Source: Streptococcus cristatus
GTDB taxonomy: Bacteria > Bacillota > Bacilli > Lactobacillales > Streptococcaceae
DNA: 64,000 nucleotides
Direction of reading: 5' to 3'
Assembly (NCBI RefSeq): GCF_008369405.1
Contig: NZ_VSJJ01000004.1
Coordinates: 62,001-126,000, forward strand
Shown: positions 17,675 to 26,850 of the stretch, in pieces
Layout: each line of letters begins with the position of its first letter
How positions within the stretch are numbered: position 1 is the first letter of the stretch
Translations under genes and position numbers: made by a program
Notes under the pieces: generated by a model
Told to the model about the DNA's origin: nothing
The model's input: only the letters and a program-made list of their open reading frames with translations
Database searches by the model: none

Positions 17675-18904
17675 ATGTTTAAAAAAATTGTACGAATGTT
17701 TTTGAGTCTGTTCCTTGTAACGGCCATTGGAGTGGGAGGCTATGCTTGGACTATTTACAATCAGTCAACGGACGCTTTGTCCCATACTTACAAGGGTTTT
17801 GGGAATGAGACGAACGTTATTGCGGAAACCAAGCCCTTGACGATTTTACTGATGGGGGTCGATACAGGGAGTGGCTCGCGGTCTGATACTTGGCAGGGAA
17901 ATAGCGACTCCATGCTTCTTCTGTCTGTCAATCCTCAGACTAAAAAGACGGTCATGATGAGTTTGGAGCGGGACATTCTGACTCAAATCGATGAAAAAGG
18001 CGAAACGACAGAAGCCAAGCTAAACGCAGCCTATGCTTATGGCGGCGCAAAATTAGCCATCGCGACCATTGAGAAAATGATGAATATCCATATTGACCGT
18101 TATATGATGATCAATATGCAAGGACTGGTTCAGCTGGTGGACGCAGTTGGTGGTATTGAGGTCAATAATACCTTTGATTTCCCAATTTCCATCGAAGAAA
18201 ATGAACCAGAATACACTGCAACTGTCGAGCCAGGCAAACACTTGATCAACGGAGACCAGGCTTTAGTTTATGCCCGCATGCGTTATCAGGATCCAGAAGG
18301 TGACTACGGTCGTCAGAAACGCCAGCGTGAGGTGATTCGGAAGGTCGTTGAGAAGGTGCTCAGTCTCAATAGTATCAGCCATTATCAAGCAATCTTACGA
18401 GCAGTCAGCAAGAATATGCAGACCAATGTAGCGCTGGATTCGAGCAGTATTCCTCAGTTATTAGGTTACAAAGATGCCTTTAGAAATATCCAGTCTGAGC
18501 AGTTGCGTGGTGAAGATGCGACTTTGGCAGATGGTGGTAGTTACCAGCTGGTTACGTCTGAACATTTGCTAGAAATGCAAAATCTCATTCGGAAAAGCTT
18601 GGGCTTGTCCACAGTCAAGAGTTTGAAAACCAATGCCGTACTGTATGAAGATTTGATGGGAGGCAGAAGCCTGCGTGCGTCTAATTCTGGGTCTTCAACA
18701 ACTTATCAGCAGGATGAGCCAGTTTACAGTTCACCGACGGAGAGCAATTATGGAAGTGCTAATTACAGTAATTCTACTCCACCTCCTCCTGAGCCGAGCG
18801 CTAGCAGTGAACCGCCAGCAAGCTCTACGCCTGCACCTACACCAGATCCGACACCATCAGTGTCTTCTGCTGTTCAGCCCTCGACTCCAACATCTTCAGA
18901 ATAA
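17675..18904 (+). CDS. LytR-CpsA-Psr (LCP) family wall-glycopolymer ligase
   Basis: LCP enzymes move undecaprenyl-linked teichoic acid or capsule polymers onto peptidoglycan outside the cell. The 409-residue protein has a short cytoplasmic N-terminus, one membrane segment (about 7-27) and the LCP domain (about 60-290) with LLMGVDTGSG, the NSDSMLLLSVNP acidic patch, ERD, LNAAYAYGG, and QALVYARMRYQDPEGDYGRQKRQ with the conserved Arg residues. The tail (about 340-409) is low-complexity Pro/Ser. It follows the GNAT gene by 6 bp in one operon. In related species the gene at this place is named lytR. Confidence 0.93.
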   Translation: MFKKIVRMFLSLFLVTAIGVGGYAWTIYNQSTDALSHTYKGFGNETNVIAETKPLTILLMGVDTGSGSRSDTWQGNSDSMLLLSVNPQTKKTVMMSLERDILTQIDEKGETTEAKLNAAYAYGGAKLAIATIEKMMNIHIDRYMMINMQGLVQLVDAVGGIEVNNTFDFPISIEENEPEYTATVEPGKHLINGDQALVYARMRYQDPEGDYGRQKRQREVIRKVVEKVLSLNSISHYQAILRAVSKNMQTNVALDSSSIPQLLGYKDAFRNIQSEQLRGEDATLADGGSYQLVTSEHLLEMQNLIRKSLGLSTVKSLKTNAVLYEDLMGGRSLRASNSGSSTTYQQDEPVYSSPTESNYGSANYSNSTPPPPEPSASSEPPASSTPAPTPDPTPSVSSAVQPSTPTSSE

Positions 18905-18910
18905 ACAAAT

Positions 18911-18941
18911 CGCCCAAGCTTACTAGCTTGAGCGTTTTTTA
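18911..18941 (+). terminator. Terminator of the tsaE-GNAT-LCP operon
   Basis: CGCCCAAGCT and TAGCTTGAGCG pair across a 3-nt loop and are followed by six T. Confidence 0.85.
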
Positions 18942-18954
18942 ATGTCCATGGTTC

Positions 18955-19581
18955 TTATTTTGCGAGCCATTTCCAGAAGAAATCAATAATATAGGTCAGG
19001 CCATAAGTGTAGATGATGAGGGTGATGGGTTTGCAGAGCATGATAATCAACATGTACTTTTTGAAGGTCATCTTGGTCAGAGCTGCCAGCATACAGAGGA
19101 AATCAGCGGGGCTGATAGGCCAAATCATCATAAAGATAAAGAAACGCTCAAAGCGATTGCCCTCATCCAGCCAGCCTACATACTTGTCATAGGTCCGCTT
19201 GCTGACGACGGACTGGACAAAGGCTGGCCCGTAGGTGCGAGCCAGATAGAAGATGATGGCACAGCCGATGACGATGCCGATATAGTTGTAGATAGTGCCA
19301 ACGATATGTCCGTAGATAAAGATGCCTGCTACAGAGGTCAAGGCACCAGGGATAATGGGCACGACCGTCTGCAAGATTTGCAGGAAGATAAACAGAGGAG
19401 GCCCCCAGACGCCTGCTTGTTTGATAAAGGCAGACAAGGTTTCCTTGGACTGGAGGATTCCTGCATAGTAGGCCCAGATACAAAAGGCCACTGTCCCCAC
19501 AGCTCCGATGATGGACGACCAGTTGATGATTTTTTGCAAAAAGGGAGAAACAGCTTTCATTTCTCGATCCTTGCTTGCCAT
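18955..19581 (-). CDS. VTT-domain (TVP38/TMEM64, DedA-like) membrane protein
   Basis: The 208-residue product has about five hydrophobic segments and the VTT core: PIIPGALTSVAGIFIYG, then YIGIVIGCAIIFYLARTYG, and MIWPISPADFLCMLAALTKM. VTT proteins are thought to be lipid scramblases or transporters that affect envelope homeostasis. ATG at 19581 is chosen over 19632 because it follows TTGGAGGTGCCT. It is convergent with the LCP operon. Confidence 0.88.
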   Translation of the reverse strand: MASKDREMKAVSPFLQKIINWSSIIGAVGTVAFCIWAYYAGILQSKETLSAFIKQAGVWGPPLFIFLQILQTVVPIIPGALTSVAGIFIYGHIVGTIYNYIGIVIGCAIIFYLARTYGPAFVQSVVSKRTYDKYVGWLDEGNRFERFFIFMMIWPISPADFLCMLAALTKMTFKKYMLIIMLCKPITLIIYTYGLTYIIDFFWKWLAK

Positions 19582-19777
19582 AGGCACCTCCAAGAGAATT
19601 ATTCTTACATCTACTATAGCATCTTTTGCCATTTTTGTAAGCTTTGAAGCTGTAGGTGCTAAAAAGTATAAAAGATGATATAATGATGTGACTAGCGAGC
19701 AATAATCTATGAGTATTCAAAAATCAAGGAAAGTGCTTGTGCTCGAACTAAAAATTCTATGAGTTAGGAGAGTTATA

Positions 19778-20434
19778 GTGGAAGAATATCTAAACTTATA
19801 TCATCAAAAATTGTGGGAGATTGCATATGAGAATCTCATAAATACATTTTTCTATCCAACTACTATCATGTTGTTCGTATTAATTTTAATTTTTGGGTGC
19901 ATTTTTTGGGGGAAAAAATGGATTTTTCTATCCATATCTAGCTATTTCGTTTTGTTTCTTTTTGCTATAGCTGCGGAATATGTGAATAGCAATGATAAAA
20001 TTATGAATTCAGATTCGTTATACAATAGTTTTTTTGTAGGTTTATTAAAGCGTGAAACAGTTTTACCAATGCTTGAGAAGGTAGATGAGATTCCCATAGC
20101 TAGTGTTGATGGAAAATTGGAGAGAAAAAATATTATACTATTTGCTTTATCTAATCCGATGTATTATGGTGGTCTTTTTAATGATACGGCAGATTTTTTT
20201 ACAGGTGGTCATATAGAAGGGAAATTATTTCTAGTTGCTTTAGTAGGATATGAAGAGAAAGATGGTCAATGGCAATCTGTCGATATTCGTATCGCCCCAG
20301 GTGAGGAAGAAAAGGATTTTCAGAAGTTTTCTAAGGTGCTTCACATCACAAGAGATGGAAAAGAAGGAGAAACGACTATTATCCTTGAACTTCAAAAATT
20401 TTATGAATTGAAGTTACGGAAAGAAAAAAATTGA
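19778..20434 (+). CDS. Membrane-anchored protein of unknown function
   Basis: The 218-residue product begins with GTG at 19778 behind GTTAGGAGAG. Two hydrophobic segments (about 27-45 and 48-66) are followed by a polar domain of about 150 residues, rich in Glu/Lys and probably outside the membrane. I recognise no family. Base composition is more AT-rich than the flanking genes, which hints at acquisition. An extended -10 (TGA-TATAAT) lies about 100 bp upstream. Confidence 0.65.
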   Translation: MEEYLNLYHQKLWEIAYENLINTFFYPTTIMLFVLILIFGCIFWGKKWIFLSISSYFVLFLFAIAAEYVNSNDKIMNSDSLYNSFFVGLLKRETVLPMLEKVDEIPIASVDGKLERKNIILFALSNPMYYGGLFNDTADFFTGGHIEGKLFLVALVGYEEKDGQWQSVDIRIAPGEEEKDFQKFSKVLHITRDGKEGETTIILELQKFYELKLRKEKN

Positions 20435-20575
20435 GATTTGTCTGGACTATGAGCATGATCTTTGTCCTATTTTAAAATAAAGCTTCCTGTTTGGGGAGCT
20501 GTTTTCGTTTGTTTGGAGAATCTCCCAATGGCTCTTGGAAGAAATGGGGTTATAGGTGCCAAAAAGCCTATTTTA

Positions 20576-20584
20576 TGCTATAAT
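20576..20584 (+). promoter_or_regulatory. Extended -10 promoter of the yqeG operon
   Basis: TGC followed by TATAAT (20579-20584), with no clear -35. It is 29 bp upstream of the yqeG start. Confidence 0.6.
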
Positions 20585-20612
20585 AGTGCGAATACGATTT
20601 TTGGAGAGAGAT

Positions 20613-21140
20613 GTGGCGATTGAAGATTACATGCCCGACTTTGCGGTTAAGGCAGTTTACGATTTGACAGTAGAGAGTTTGAAAAGACAGGGTATCAAAG
20701 CGGTTTTGGTGGACTTGGATAACACCCTGATTGCTTGGAATAATCCTGACGGAACCCCAGAAATGAAGACGTGGCTCCATGATTTGCGGGACGCGGGTAT
20801 TCGGATTATCGTGGTGTCCAATAATAACCAAAAACGGGTCAAGCGAGCTGTTGAAAAGTTTGACATTGACTATGTCTATTGGGCCATGAAACCCTTCACT
20901 TGGGGAATTGACCGGGCGCTCAAGCTTTTTCATTTTGAAAAAAATGAAGTGGTCATGGTGGGCGATCAGCTCATGACGGATATTCGGGCTGCTCATCGGG
21001 CCGGGATTCGTTCGATTTTGGTCGAACCGCTGGTCGAGCATGACTCTATCAAGACCCAGATCAATCGGGCGCGTGAACGCCGTGTGCTCAAGAAAATCAC
21101 TGAAAAATACGGCCCAATTCAATACAAAAAAGGAATTTAA
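20613..21140 (+). CDS. yqeG: YqeG family HAD IIIA phosphatase
   Basis: The 175-residue cytoplasmic phosphatase has the DxDxT motif VDLDNTLIAW, VVSNNNQKRV and a late VGDQLMTDIRAA. YqeG is probably a phosphatidylglycerophosphate or nucleotide-type phosphatase and is always linked to yqeH. The start is GTG at 20613 after TTGGAGAGAGAT, which gives VAIEDYMPDF, the family-normal N-terminus; ATG 20630 would trim it. It heads a cluster of ribosome-assembly and NAD genes with gaps of 0-110 bp. Confidence 0.92.
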   Translation: MAIEDYMPDFAVKAVYDLTVESLKRQGIKAVLVDLDNTLIAWNNPDGTPEMKTWLHDLRDAGIRIIVVSNNNQKRVKRAVEKFDIDYVYWAMKPFTWGIDRALKLFHFEKNEVVMVGDQLMTDIRAAHRAGIRSILVEPLVEHDSIKTQINRARERRVLKKITEKYGPIQYKKGI

Positions 21141-21146
21141 GAAAGA

Positions 21147-22253
21147 ATGGAAGAACTTCTCTGTATCGGCTGCGGAGCCACTATTCAGACAGAAGACAAG
21201 AGCCAGCTAGGCTACACGCCCCAGTCAGCTCTAGAAAAAGGCTTGGAGACAGGCGAACTCTATTGCCAGCGCTGTTTCCGCCTGCGCCATTATAATGAAA
21301 TCAGCGACGTCCAGCTGACGGATGATGATTTTCTGCGCCTTCTGCATGAGGTTGGAGATAGCGACGCTTTGGTCGTCAATGTTGTCGATATTTTTGACTT
21401 TAATGGCTCGGTCATCCCTGGTCTGCCTCACTTTGTCGCAGGAAATGATGTTCTCTTAGTCGGGAATAAAAAGGACATTCTGCCTAAGTCAGTCAAGGAT
21501 GGTAAGGTGACTCAATGGCTGACGGAGCGAGCTCACGAAGAAGGTCTGCGACCAGTTGATGTCATTCTGACCTCTGCTCAAAACAAGCAAGCAATCAAGG
21601 ACTTGATTGACAAGATTGAGCATTGCCGCAAGGGACGTGATGTGTATGTGGTCGGCGTGACCAATGTGGGCAAGTCCACTTTGATTAACGCCATCATTCA
21701 GGAAATCACGGGCGATAAGGATGTCATTACGACTTCTCGCTTTCCAGGCACGACTCTGGATAAAATCGAGATTCCTTTGGCAGACGGCAGTCATATCTAT
21801 GATACACCGGGCATTATCCATCGTCACCAGATGGCTCATTATCTTTCTGCTAAGAATCTCAAATATGTCAGCCCCAAAAAGGAAATTAAGCCCAAAACCT
21901 ACCAGCTCAATCCAGAGCAAACCCTCTTTTTGGGTGGTTTAGGTCGTTTTGACTTTGTGGCAGGTGACAAGCAGGGCTTCACAGCTTATTTTGACAATGA
22001 GCTCAAGCTCCACCGGACTAAGTTGGAAGGTGCTAGCGACTTTTATGACAAGCATGTTGGCAGTCTTTTAGTGCCACCGGTTGGCAAGGAAAGGGAAGAA
22101 TTTCCAGCCCTAGTCAAGCATGAATTTACTATCAAGGACAAGACGGATATCGTCTTCTCTGGTCTGGGCTGGATTCGTGTCAATGGTCCTGCCCGCGTAG
22201 TCGGCTGGGCGCCAGAGGGTGTGGCGGTTGTCACTCGGAAAGCTATCATCTAA
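21147..22253 (+). CDS. yqeH: Ribosome biogenesis GTPase YqeH
   Basis: YqeH is a circularly permuted GTPase needed for 30S assembly. The 368-residue product has an N-terminal zinc finger (C6, C9, C40, C43), then G4 GNKKDILP, G5-like LTSAQN, G1 GVTNVGKST, the switch region SRFPGTTLD, and G3 DTPGI. This is the permuted order. The C-terminal part binds RNA or protein. It begins 6 bp after yqeG. Confidence 0.96.
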   Translation: MEELLCIGCGATIQTEDKSQLGYTPQSALEKGLETGELYCQRCFRLRHYNEISDVQLTDDDFLRLLHEVGDSDALVVNVVDIFDFNGSVIPGLPHFVAGNDVLLVGNKKDILPKSVKDGKVTQWLTERAHEEGLRPVDVILTSAQNKQAIKDLIDKIEHCRKGRDVYVVGVTNVGKSTLINAIIQEITGDKDVITTSRFPGTTLDKIEIPLADGSHIYDTPGIIHRHQMAHYLSAKNLKYVSPKKEIKPKTYQLNPEQTLFLGGLGRFDFVAGDKQGFTAYFDNELKLHRTKLEGASDFYDKHVGSLLVPPVGKEREEFPALVKHEFTIKDKTDIVFSGLGWIRVNGPARVVGWAPEGVAVVTRKAII

Positions 22254-22307
22254 TTATTCAGAAAATCAAAGGGAACAAAACCCCTTAAAATAAGGAAGGA
22301 AAAGGCC

Positions 22308-22364
22308 ATGAACAGTGGGAAAAAAGCAGGTCCCAACTGTATTAAGCCTTATAGAAGAACATGA
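22308..22364 (+). CDS. Putative 18-residue leader ORF coupled to yhbY
   Basis: ATG 22308 follows AAGGAAGGAAAAGGCC, a strong Shine-Dalgarno. The frame encodes a basic peptide (MNSGKKAGPNCI then KPYRRT), and its TGA overlaps the yhbY ATG as ATGA. The yhbY start lacks a good ribosome site of its own. I infer translational coupling; the peptide itself may have no function. Confidence 0.4.
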   Translation: MNSGKKAGPNCIKPYRRT

Positions 22365-22672
22365 CACTAACATCAAAACAACGCGCTTTTCTTAACAGTC
22401 AGGCACATAGTCTCAAACCTATCATTCAGATTGGGAAAAATGGACTCAACGACCAAATAAAAACCAGCATCCGTCAGGCACTGGACGCGCGCGAGCTGAT
22501 TAAGGTCACGCTCTTGCAGAATACAGATGAGAATATCCACGAGGTTGCTGAGATTCTGGAAGAGGAAATCGGAGTGGATACAGTACAGAAAATCGGCCGG
22601 ATCTTGATTCTCTACAAGCAGTCCAGCAAGAAAGAAAATCGCAAACTCTCTGTTAAAGTCAAACAAATTTAA
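22361..22672 (+). CDS. yhbY: Ribosome assembly RNA-binding protein YhbY
   Basis: The 103-residue protein is a single CRM/KH-like domain with the GxxG loop in QIGKNGLNDQI, and VAEILEEEIG and RILILYKQS in the second half. It binds pre-50S particles. Position between yqeH and nadD is the standard Firmicutes order. Its start is reached through the ATGA overlap with the leader ORF; upstream of it there is only AGAAGA. Confidence 0.94.
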   Translation: MTLTSKQRAFLNSQAHSLKPIIQIGKNGLNDQIKTSIRQALDARELIKVTLLQNTDENIHEVAEILEEEIGVDTVQKIGRILILYKQSSKKENRKLSVKVKQI

Positions 22673-22700
22673 GGAAACATTTCTGTGGAGATATCAGCCT

Positions 22701-23333
22701 ATGGCTATTGAATTACTGACCCCCTTTACCAAGGTGGAATTAGAACCAGAAGTTAAAGATAAAAAACGCAAGCAGATTGGCATTTTAGGTGGGAATTTCA
22801 ACCCTGTCCACCATGCTCATTTGGTTGTGGCGGATCAGGTCCGCCAACAGTTAGGCTTGGATCAGGTCCTGCTCATGCCAGAGTACGAGCCACCTCATGT
22901 GGATAAGAAAGAAACCATTGATGAAAAGCATCGGCTGAAGATGCTGGAGCTGGCTATCGAGGGTATTGAAGGACTAGGGATTGAAACCATTGAGCTGGAG
23001 CGCAAGGGAATTTCCTACACCTACGACACTATGAAGCTGTTGACGGAGCAACATCCAGATACGGACTATTACTTTATCATCGGTGCGGATATGGTGGATT
23101 ATCTGCCTAAGTGGTACCGGATTGATGAGCTGGTTGAGCTGGTTCAGTTTGTCGGTGTTCAGAGGCCGCGCTACAAGGCGGGGACTTCTTACCCTGTCAT
23201 CTGGGTGGATGTGCCGCTTATGGATATTTCCTCCAGTATGGTGCGGGATTTTCTGGCTCAGGGACGGACTCCTAACTTCCTGCTGCCTCAGCCAGTCTTA
23301 GACTATATCGAGAAAGAAGGGCTTTACCTATGA
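22701..23333 (+). CDS. nadD: Nicotinate-nucleotide adenylyltransferase
   Basis: NadD makes nicotinate adenine dinucleotide from nicotinate mononucleotide and ATP in NAD synthesis. The 210-residue product has the nucleotidyltransferase motif [12 protein letters not shown] (HxxH), [10 protein letters not shown], the [15 protein letters not shown] substrate loop and the [16 protein letters not shown]-binding motif. Residues 1-27 precede the conserved core, as in other streptococcal NadD. The stop overlaps the yqeK start (ATGA). Confidence 0.96.
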   Translation: MAIELLTPFTKVELEPEVKDKKRKQIGILGGNFNPVHHAHLVVADQVRQQLGLDQVLLMPEYEPPHVDKKETIDEKHRLKMLELAIEGIEGLGIETIELERKGISYTYDTMKLLTEQHPDTDYYFIIGADMVDYLPKWYRIDELVELVQFVGVQRPRYKAGTSYPVIWVDVPLMDISSSMVRDFLAQGRTPNFLLPQPVLDYIEKEGLYL

Positions 23334-23932
23334 CCTATGAAAACTATATCAGTATGGGCCGTGAGGCCTTGCTTGCTAAGATGGAAACAGTCATGCCAGA
23401 GAAGCGCCTGCGGCATTGTCTAGGTGTGGAAAAGGCTGCTCGTGAATTAGCGAAGCGCTTCGGTCTTGATATCGAAAAAGCGGGTCTTGCAGGCCTTCTA
23501 CACGACTATGCGAAAAAGGTCTTGGACGAGGAATTTCTGACCTTGATTGATAAATACCAGCTGGATCCTGACCTGAAAAACTGGGGCAATAATGTCTGGC
23601 ATGGCATGGTGGGGATTTACAAGATTCAGGAAGACCTAGACATCGAAGATGCTGAGATCCTGCGAGCTATCGAGATTCATACAGTGGGTAGCGGCACCAT
23701 GTCTGAGCTGGACAAGGTCGTCTATGTCGCCGACTATATTGAGCACAACCGAGACTTTCCGGGAGTAGATAAGGCAAGAGAGCTGGCCCAGCGGTCGCTC
23801 AATCAAGCTGTGGCCTACGAAACAGCAAGGACGGTGGAGCATTTGGCTCACAAAGGATTGCCTATCTATCCGCAGACCTTGGAGACCTACAATGCCTTTG
23901 TAGGGTATTTGAAGGAAATAAAAGAAAATTAA
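23330..23932 (+). CDS. yqeK: YqeK, HD-domain diadenosine tetraphosphatase (symmetrical)
   Basis: The 200-residue HD-superfamily enzyme splits Ap4A into two ADP. Motifs seen are [20 protein letters not shown] (HD pair), [17 protein letters not shown] and [13 protein letters not shown]. It overlaps nadD by 4 bp and is followed by rsfS after 9 bp. Confidence 0.94.
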   Translation: MTYENYISMGREALLAKMETVMPEKRLRHCLGVEKAARELAKRFGLDIEKAGLAGLLHDYAKKVLDEEFLTLIDKYQLDPDLKNWGNNVWHGMVGIYKIQEDLDIEDAEILRAIEIHTVGSGTMSELDKVVYVADYIEHNRDFPGVDKARELAQRSLNQAVAYETARTVEHLAHKGLPIYPQTLETYNAFVGYLKEIKEN

Positions 23933-23941
23933 AGAGGAACT

Positions 23942-24307
23942 ATGAAAGAACAAGAATTATTGGAACTGGTCGTGAAGGCGGCCGATGAAAAGCGTGCAGA
24001 AGATATTGTAGTATTGGACTTGCAAGGCCTGACTACTGTGACAGATTATTTTGTCATCGTTAGCTCGATGAATAGCCGTCAGCTGGATGCAGTAGCTGAA
24101 AATATCCGTGAGAAAGCTGCTGAGGCTAGTGTTTCTGCTGGCCATGTTGAGGGTGACGCAGCTGGTGGTTGGGTTCTCTTGGACCTGGGTGCCGTGGTCG
24201 TCCATGTCTTTTCTGAGGAAATGCGAGCGCATTACAACCTTGAAAAGCTCTGGCACGAAGCAACTGGTGTGGATGTTGCGGCCTTATTAGAAGAAAAAAA
24301 CAAGTGA
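23942..24307 (+). CDS. rsfS: Ribosomal silencing factor RsfS
   Basis: RsfS binds L14 on the 50S subunit and blocks subunit joining in starvation. The 121-residue product has the DUF143 signature: [19 protein letters not shown] near the N-terminus, then [21 protein letters not shown] and [10 protein letters not shown]. Order after yqeK is standard. It starts after AAAGAGGAACT. Confidence 0.96.
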   Translation: MKEQELLELVVKAADEKRAEDIVVLDLQGLTTVTDYFVIVSSMNSRQLDAVAENIREKAAEASVSAGHVEGDAAGGWVLLDLGAVVVHVFSEEMRAHYNLEKLWHEATGVDVAALLEEKNK

Positions 24308-24337
24308 TTTTTTGCCCTTAGGCAGAAAGCAGAATTC

Positions 24338-24371
24338 GGCTCAGTCAGCCTGCTGGCTGGGCTATTTTTGA
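24338..24371 (+). terminator. Hairpin between rsfS and the methyltransferase gene
   Basis: CAGCC and GGCTG pair around TGCT, extended by flanking AGT/GCT pairs, with ATTTTTG after it. It may be a partial terminator or attenuator inside the cluster. Confidence 0.5.
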
Positions 24372-24381
24372 AAGGAAACGT

Positions 24382-25116
24382 ATGGCAACTTATGAAACCT
24401 TCGCATCGGTTTACGATGCGATTATGGATGATTCTTTGTATGAGAAGTGGACGGAGTTCAGCCTGCGCCATTTTCCCAAGGATAAGAAAAAGCTGCTGGA
24501 GCTGGCTTGTGGCACGGGCATTCAGTCCATTTATTTTAAGAAGGCTGGATTTGATGTGACGGGGTTGGATCTGAGTCAGGAAATGCTGGATTTGGCAGAG
24601 AAGCGCAGCAGAGAGGCCGGTTTGGACATTCCCTTTATCCAGGGCAATATGCTGGATTTGAGTGGCGTCGGTCAGTTTGATTTGGTGACTTGTTATTCGG
24701 ACTCGATTTGCTATATGGAGGACGAAGTCGATGTCGGTCAGGTATTTACTGAGGTTTATCAACATCTAAATGAGGGCGGCCGCTTTATCTTTGACGTGCA
24801 CTCGATTTACCAGATTGATGAGGTTTTTCCAGACTATTCTTATCATGAAAATGCTGAAACCTTTGCCATGGTCTGGGATTCTTATGCGGACGAGCCGCCT
24901 CATTCTATCGTGCATGAGCTGACCTTCTTTGTCCAAGACGAGGATGGGCGTTTCACGCGCCATGATGAGGTACATGAGGAGCGGACCTATGAGATTCTGA
25001 CCTACGATATCTTGCTGGAGCAGGCTGGCTTTAAGAATGTCAAGGTTTACGCGGACTTTGAGGACAAGGAGCCGACCGACAAGAGCGCTCGCTGGTTCTT
25101 TGTGGCGGAGAAATGA
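24382..25116 (+). CDS. Class I SAM-dependent methyltransferase (YqeM-like)
   Basis: The 244-residue product has a Rossmann methyltransferase core: [15 protein letters not shown] is motif [15 protein letters not shown] the acidic loop, IQGNMLDL and [14 protein letters not shown] later motifs. The C-terminal part is mixed beta and ends RWFFVAEK. YqeM is found after rsfS in many Firmicutes and its substrate is not settled. ATG at 24382 follows TGAAAGGAAACGT. Confidence 0.88.
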   Translation: MATYETFASVYDAIMDDSLYEKWTEFSLRHFPKDKKKLLELACGTGIQSIYFKKAGFDVTGLDLSQEMLDLAEKRSREAGLDIPFIQGNMLDLSGVGQFDLVTCYSDSICYMEDEVDVGQVFTEVYQHLNEGGRFIFDVHSIYQIDEVFPDYSYHENAETFAMVWDSYADEPPHSIVHELTFFVQDEDGRFTRHDEVHEERTYEILTYDILLEQAGFKNVKVYADFEDKEPTDKSARWFFVAEK

Positions 25117-25117
25117 G

Positions 25118-26212
25118 ATGACAATCACTGGTATTATCGCAGAGTTTAATCCTTTTCATAATGGGCATAAATACCTGCTGGAGCAGGCTTCTGGTCTGAA
25201 AATTATCGCTATGAGTGGCAATTTTGTTCAGCGAGGGGAGCCGGCTATCGTGGACAAGTGGACTCGGGCGCAGATGGCTTTAGAAGCTGGAGCGGATTTG
25301 GTCCTTGAGTTGCCTTTCTTGGTCAGTGTTCAGGCGGCGGACTTTTTCGCTCAGGGGGCAGTAGACATCTTAGAGAGGCTAGGAGTCGAACAGCTGACTT
25401 TTGGGACTGAGGAAGTGCTGGACTACGAGAGTATTTCGAGGGTCTATGGTGAAAAGGCAGAGCAGATGGAGGCTTATCTGGCTGGCTTGCCTGACTCCCT
25501 ATCCTATCCTCAGAAGACACAGGCCATGTGGCAGGAGTTTGCAGGGCTCAATTTCTCAGGCTCTACTCCCAATCATATCTTGGGCTTGGCTTATGCCAAG
25601 GCTGTGGCGGGAAAGGATATAAAACTGTGCTCGATTCAACGTCAGGGAGCTGGCTACCATTCCTTGTCAGCTGATGAGGAATTCGCCTCAGCCACAGCCC
25701 TTCGTCAGAATCTGGAACAGCCAGACTTTCTGAAAAAATTCACTCCAGCCCATCATTTGCTCGAGACGGCTCCCAAGGTGACCTGGTCGGATCTCTTTCC
25801 TTATCTCCGTTACCAGATAATGACAAGTCCGGATCTGACGGATTTTTATCAGGTCAATCAGGAGTTGACTGTTCGGATTAGGGAGGCTCTAAAAAGCAGT
25901 GAGACCATAGAAGAGCTGGTCGAGCAGGTAGCGACCAAGCGCTATACCAAGGCTCGGGTTCGGCGATTGTTGACCTATATCCTGGTCGGAGCTAGGCAAG
26001 AAGAACTTCCGTCAGGTGTTCATATCTTAGGCTTTTCCGAGCAGGGGCGCCAGCATTTGTCCAAGCTTAAGGAAAAGGTTGAACTCGTCAGTCGAATCGG
26101 AAAAGAGCCATGGGATAGTCTGACCCAGCAAGCTGACAAGGTTTATCAGCTGGGCAACCCTGTACTGACGGAGCAGAATTTTGGACGCTTTCCACTAAAA
26201 AATCCCCTCTGA
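25118..26212 (+). CDS. tmcAL: tRNA(Met) cytidine acetate ligase TmcAL
   Basis: TmcAL uses ATP and acetate to acetylate cytidine 34 of elongator tRNA-Met. The 364-residue product has the nucleotidyltransferase motif [12 protein letters not shown] (HNGH), [37 protein letters not shown] and the [11 protein letters not shown]-terminal region. ATG at 25118 is 1 bp after the methyltransferase TGA; the longer frame from 25037 overlaps that gene by 80 bp and is rejected. It ends the yqeG-to-tmcAL cluster. Confidence 0.94.
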   Translation: MTITGIIAEFNPFHNGHKYLLEQASGLKIIAMSGNFVQRGEPAIVDKWTRAQMALEAGADLVLELPFLVSVQAADFFAQGAVDILERLGVEQLTFGTEEVLDYESISRVYGEKAEQMEAYLAGLPDSLSYPQKTQAMWQEFAGLNFSGSTPNHILGLAYAKAVAGKDIKLCSIQRQGAGYHSLSADEEFASATALRQNLEQPDFLKKFTPAHHLLETAPKVTWSDLFPYLRYQIMTSPDLTDFYQVNQELTVRIREALKSSETIEELVEQVATKRYTKARVRRLLTYILVGARQEELPSGVHILGFSEQGRQHLSKLKEKVELVSRIGKEPWDSLTQQADKVYQLGNPVLTEQNFGRFPLKNPL

Positions 26213-26248
26213 TAGTATAGATAGATTTGAGAAATTTACTTGTAAATA

Positions 26249-26423
26249 GAGAGTGGGACAGAAATCGGTAATTCGTTAGAATTCGATTTCGTCGTCCCAC
26301 CTCCGCACAGTTGAGTAGGGCTGTAAAAGCTGATGAAATCAGCCTAGTAGAGCCCACTCAACCACTGCGTCTTGCTCGACAATCCAAAGACAATTGAGAG
26401 GCTAGGACTTTTGTCCCAACCTC
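26249..26423 (+). repeat. MITE-like intergenic element, copy 2
   Basis: Plus-strand copy of the 174-175-bp element (GAGAGTGGGACAG start, TTGTCCCAACCTC end), 36 bp after the tmcAL stop. It differs from the other copies by only a few bases. Confidence 0.85.
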
Positions 26424-26452
26424 AAAAAAAGAGGCTAGCAGCCTCCTTTTTC
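26424..26452. terminator. Bidirectional terminator
   Basis: GAGGCT and AGCCTC pair around AGC, with seven A on one side and five T on the other. It separates tmcAL from the convergent VOC gene. Confidence 0.75.
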
Positions 26453-26839
26453 TTATTCACTAAATCGTAGGAAATATCCATCTGGATCCAAAATTGCAAA
26501 TTCATGAGGATAAATAAAGCTATCTCCTACGCGAAATTCTCTTTTCGTCAGGGGACGATGGATGGGGTAGTCAGCTTTCAGCAGTTTTTGGTAGAGCTGG
26601 GGGACATCCTTAATGCCAAAGGAAATATTGACACCACGCCCGAAAGGATAGGTCAGTTGGGCTAATTCTTCGGCGCTGCCTTCTTCTAACATGAGCTGGC
26701 AGTCTTCAAGCGAGAGGAAGAGAAATTTCTCCTCGGGACGCTCGTATTCGATAGAGAAGCCCAGTAAGTCGCAGTAGAAATGGCGCGACTGTTCGATGTC
26801 AGATACTAGAAATTCGGGAATGACAGGCTGATAGTCCAT
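26453..26839 (-). CDS. VOC-superfamily (glyoxalase/bleomycin-resistance fold) protein
   Basis: The 128-residue protein has the two beta-alpha-beta repeats of the VOC fold: PEFLVSDIEQSRHFYCDLLGF at the start and FAILDPDGYFLRFSE at the end. Such small proteins include antibiotic-binding proteins and dioxygenase-like enzymes; this sequence gives no basis to choose. It is 11 bp after exoA on the same strand. Confidence 0.88.
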   Translation of the reverse strand: MDYQPVIPEFLVSDIEQSRHFYCDLLGFSIEYERPEEKFLFLSLEDCQLMLEEGSAEELAQLTYPFGRGVNISFGIKDVPQLYQKLLKADYPIHRPLTKREFRVGDSFIYPHEFAILDPDGYFLRFSE

Positions 26840-26850
26840 CGTCTTCCTCC

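Noticed and set aside
25037-25117. N-terminal extension of tmcAL
   Set aside because: It lies inside the methyltransferase gene, has no ribosome site, and the family starts at [12 protein letters not shown].
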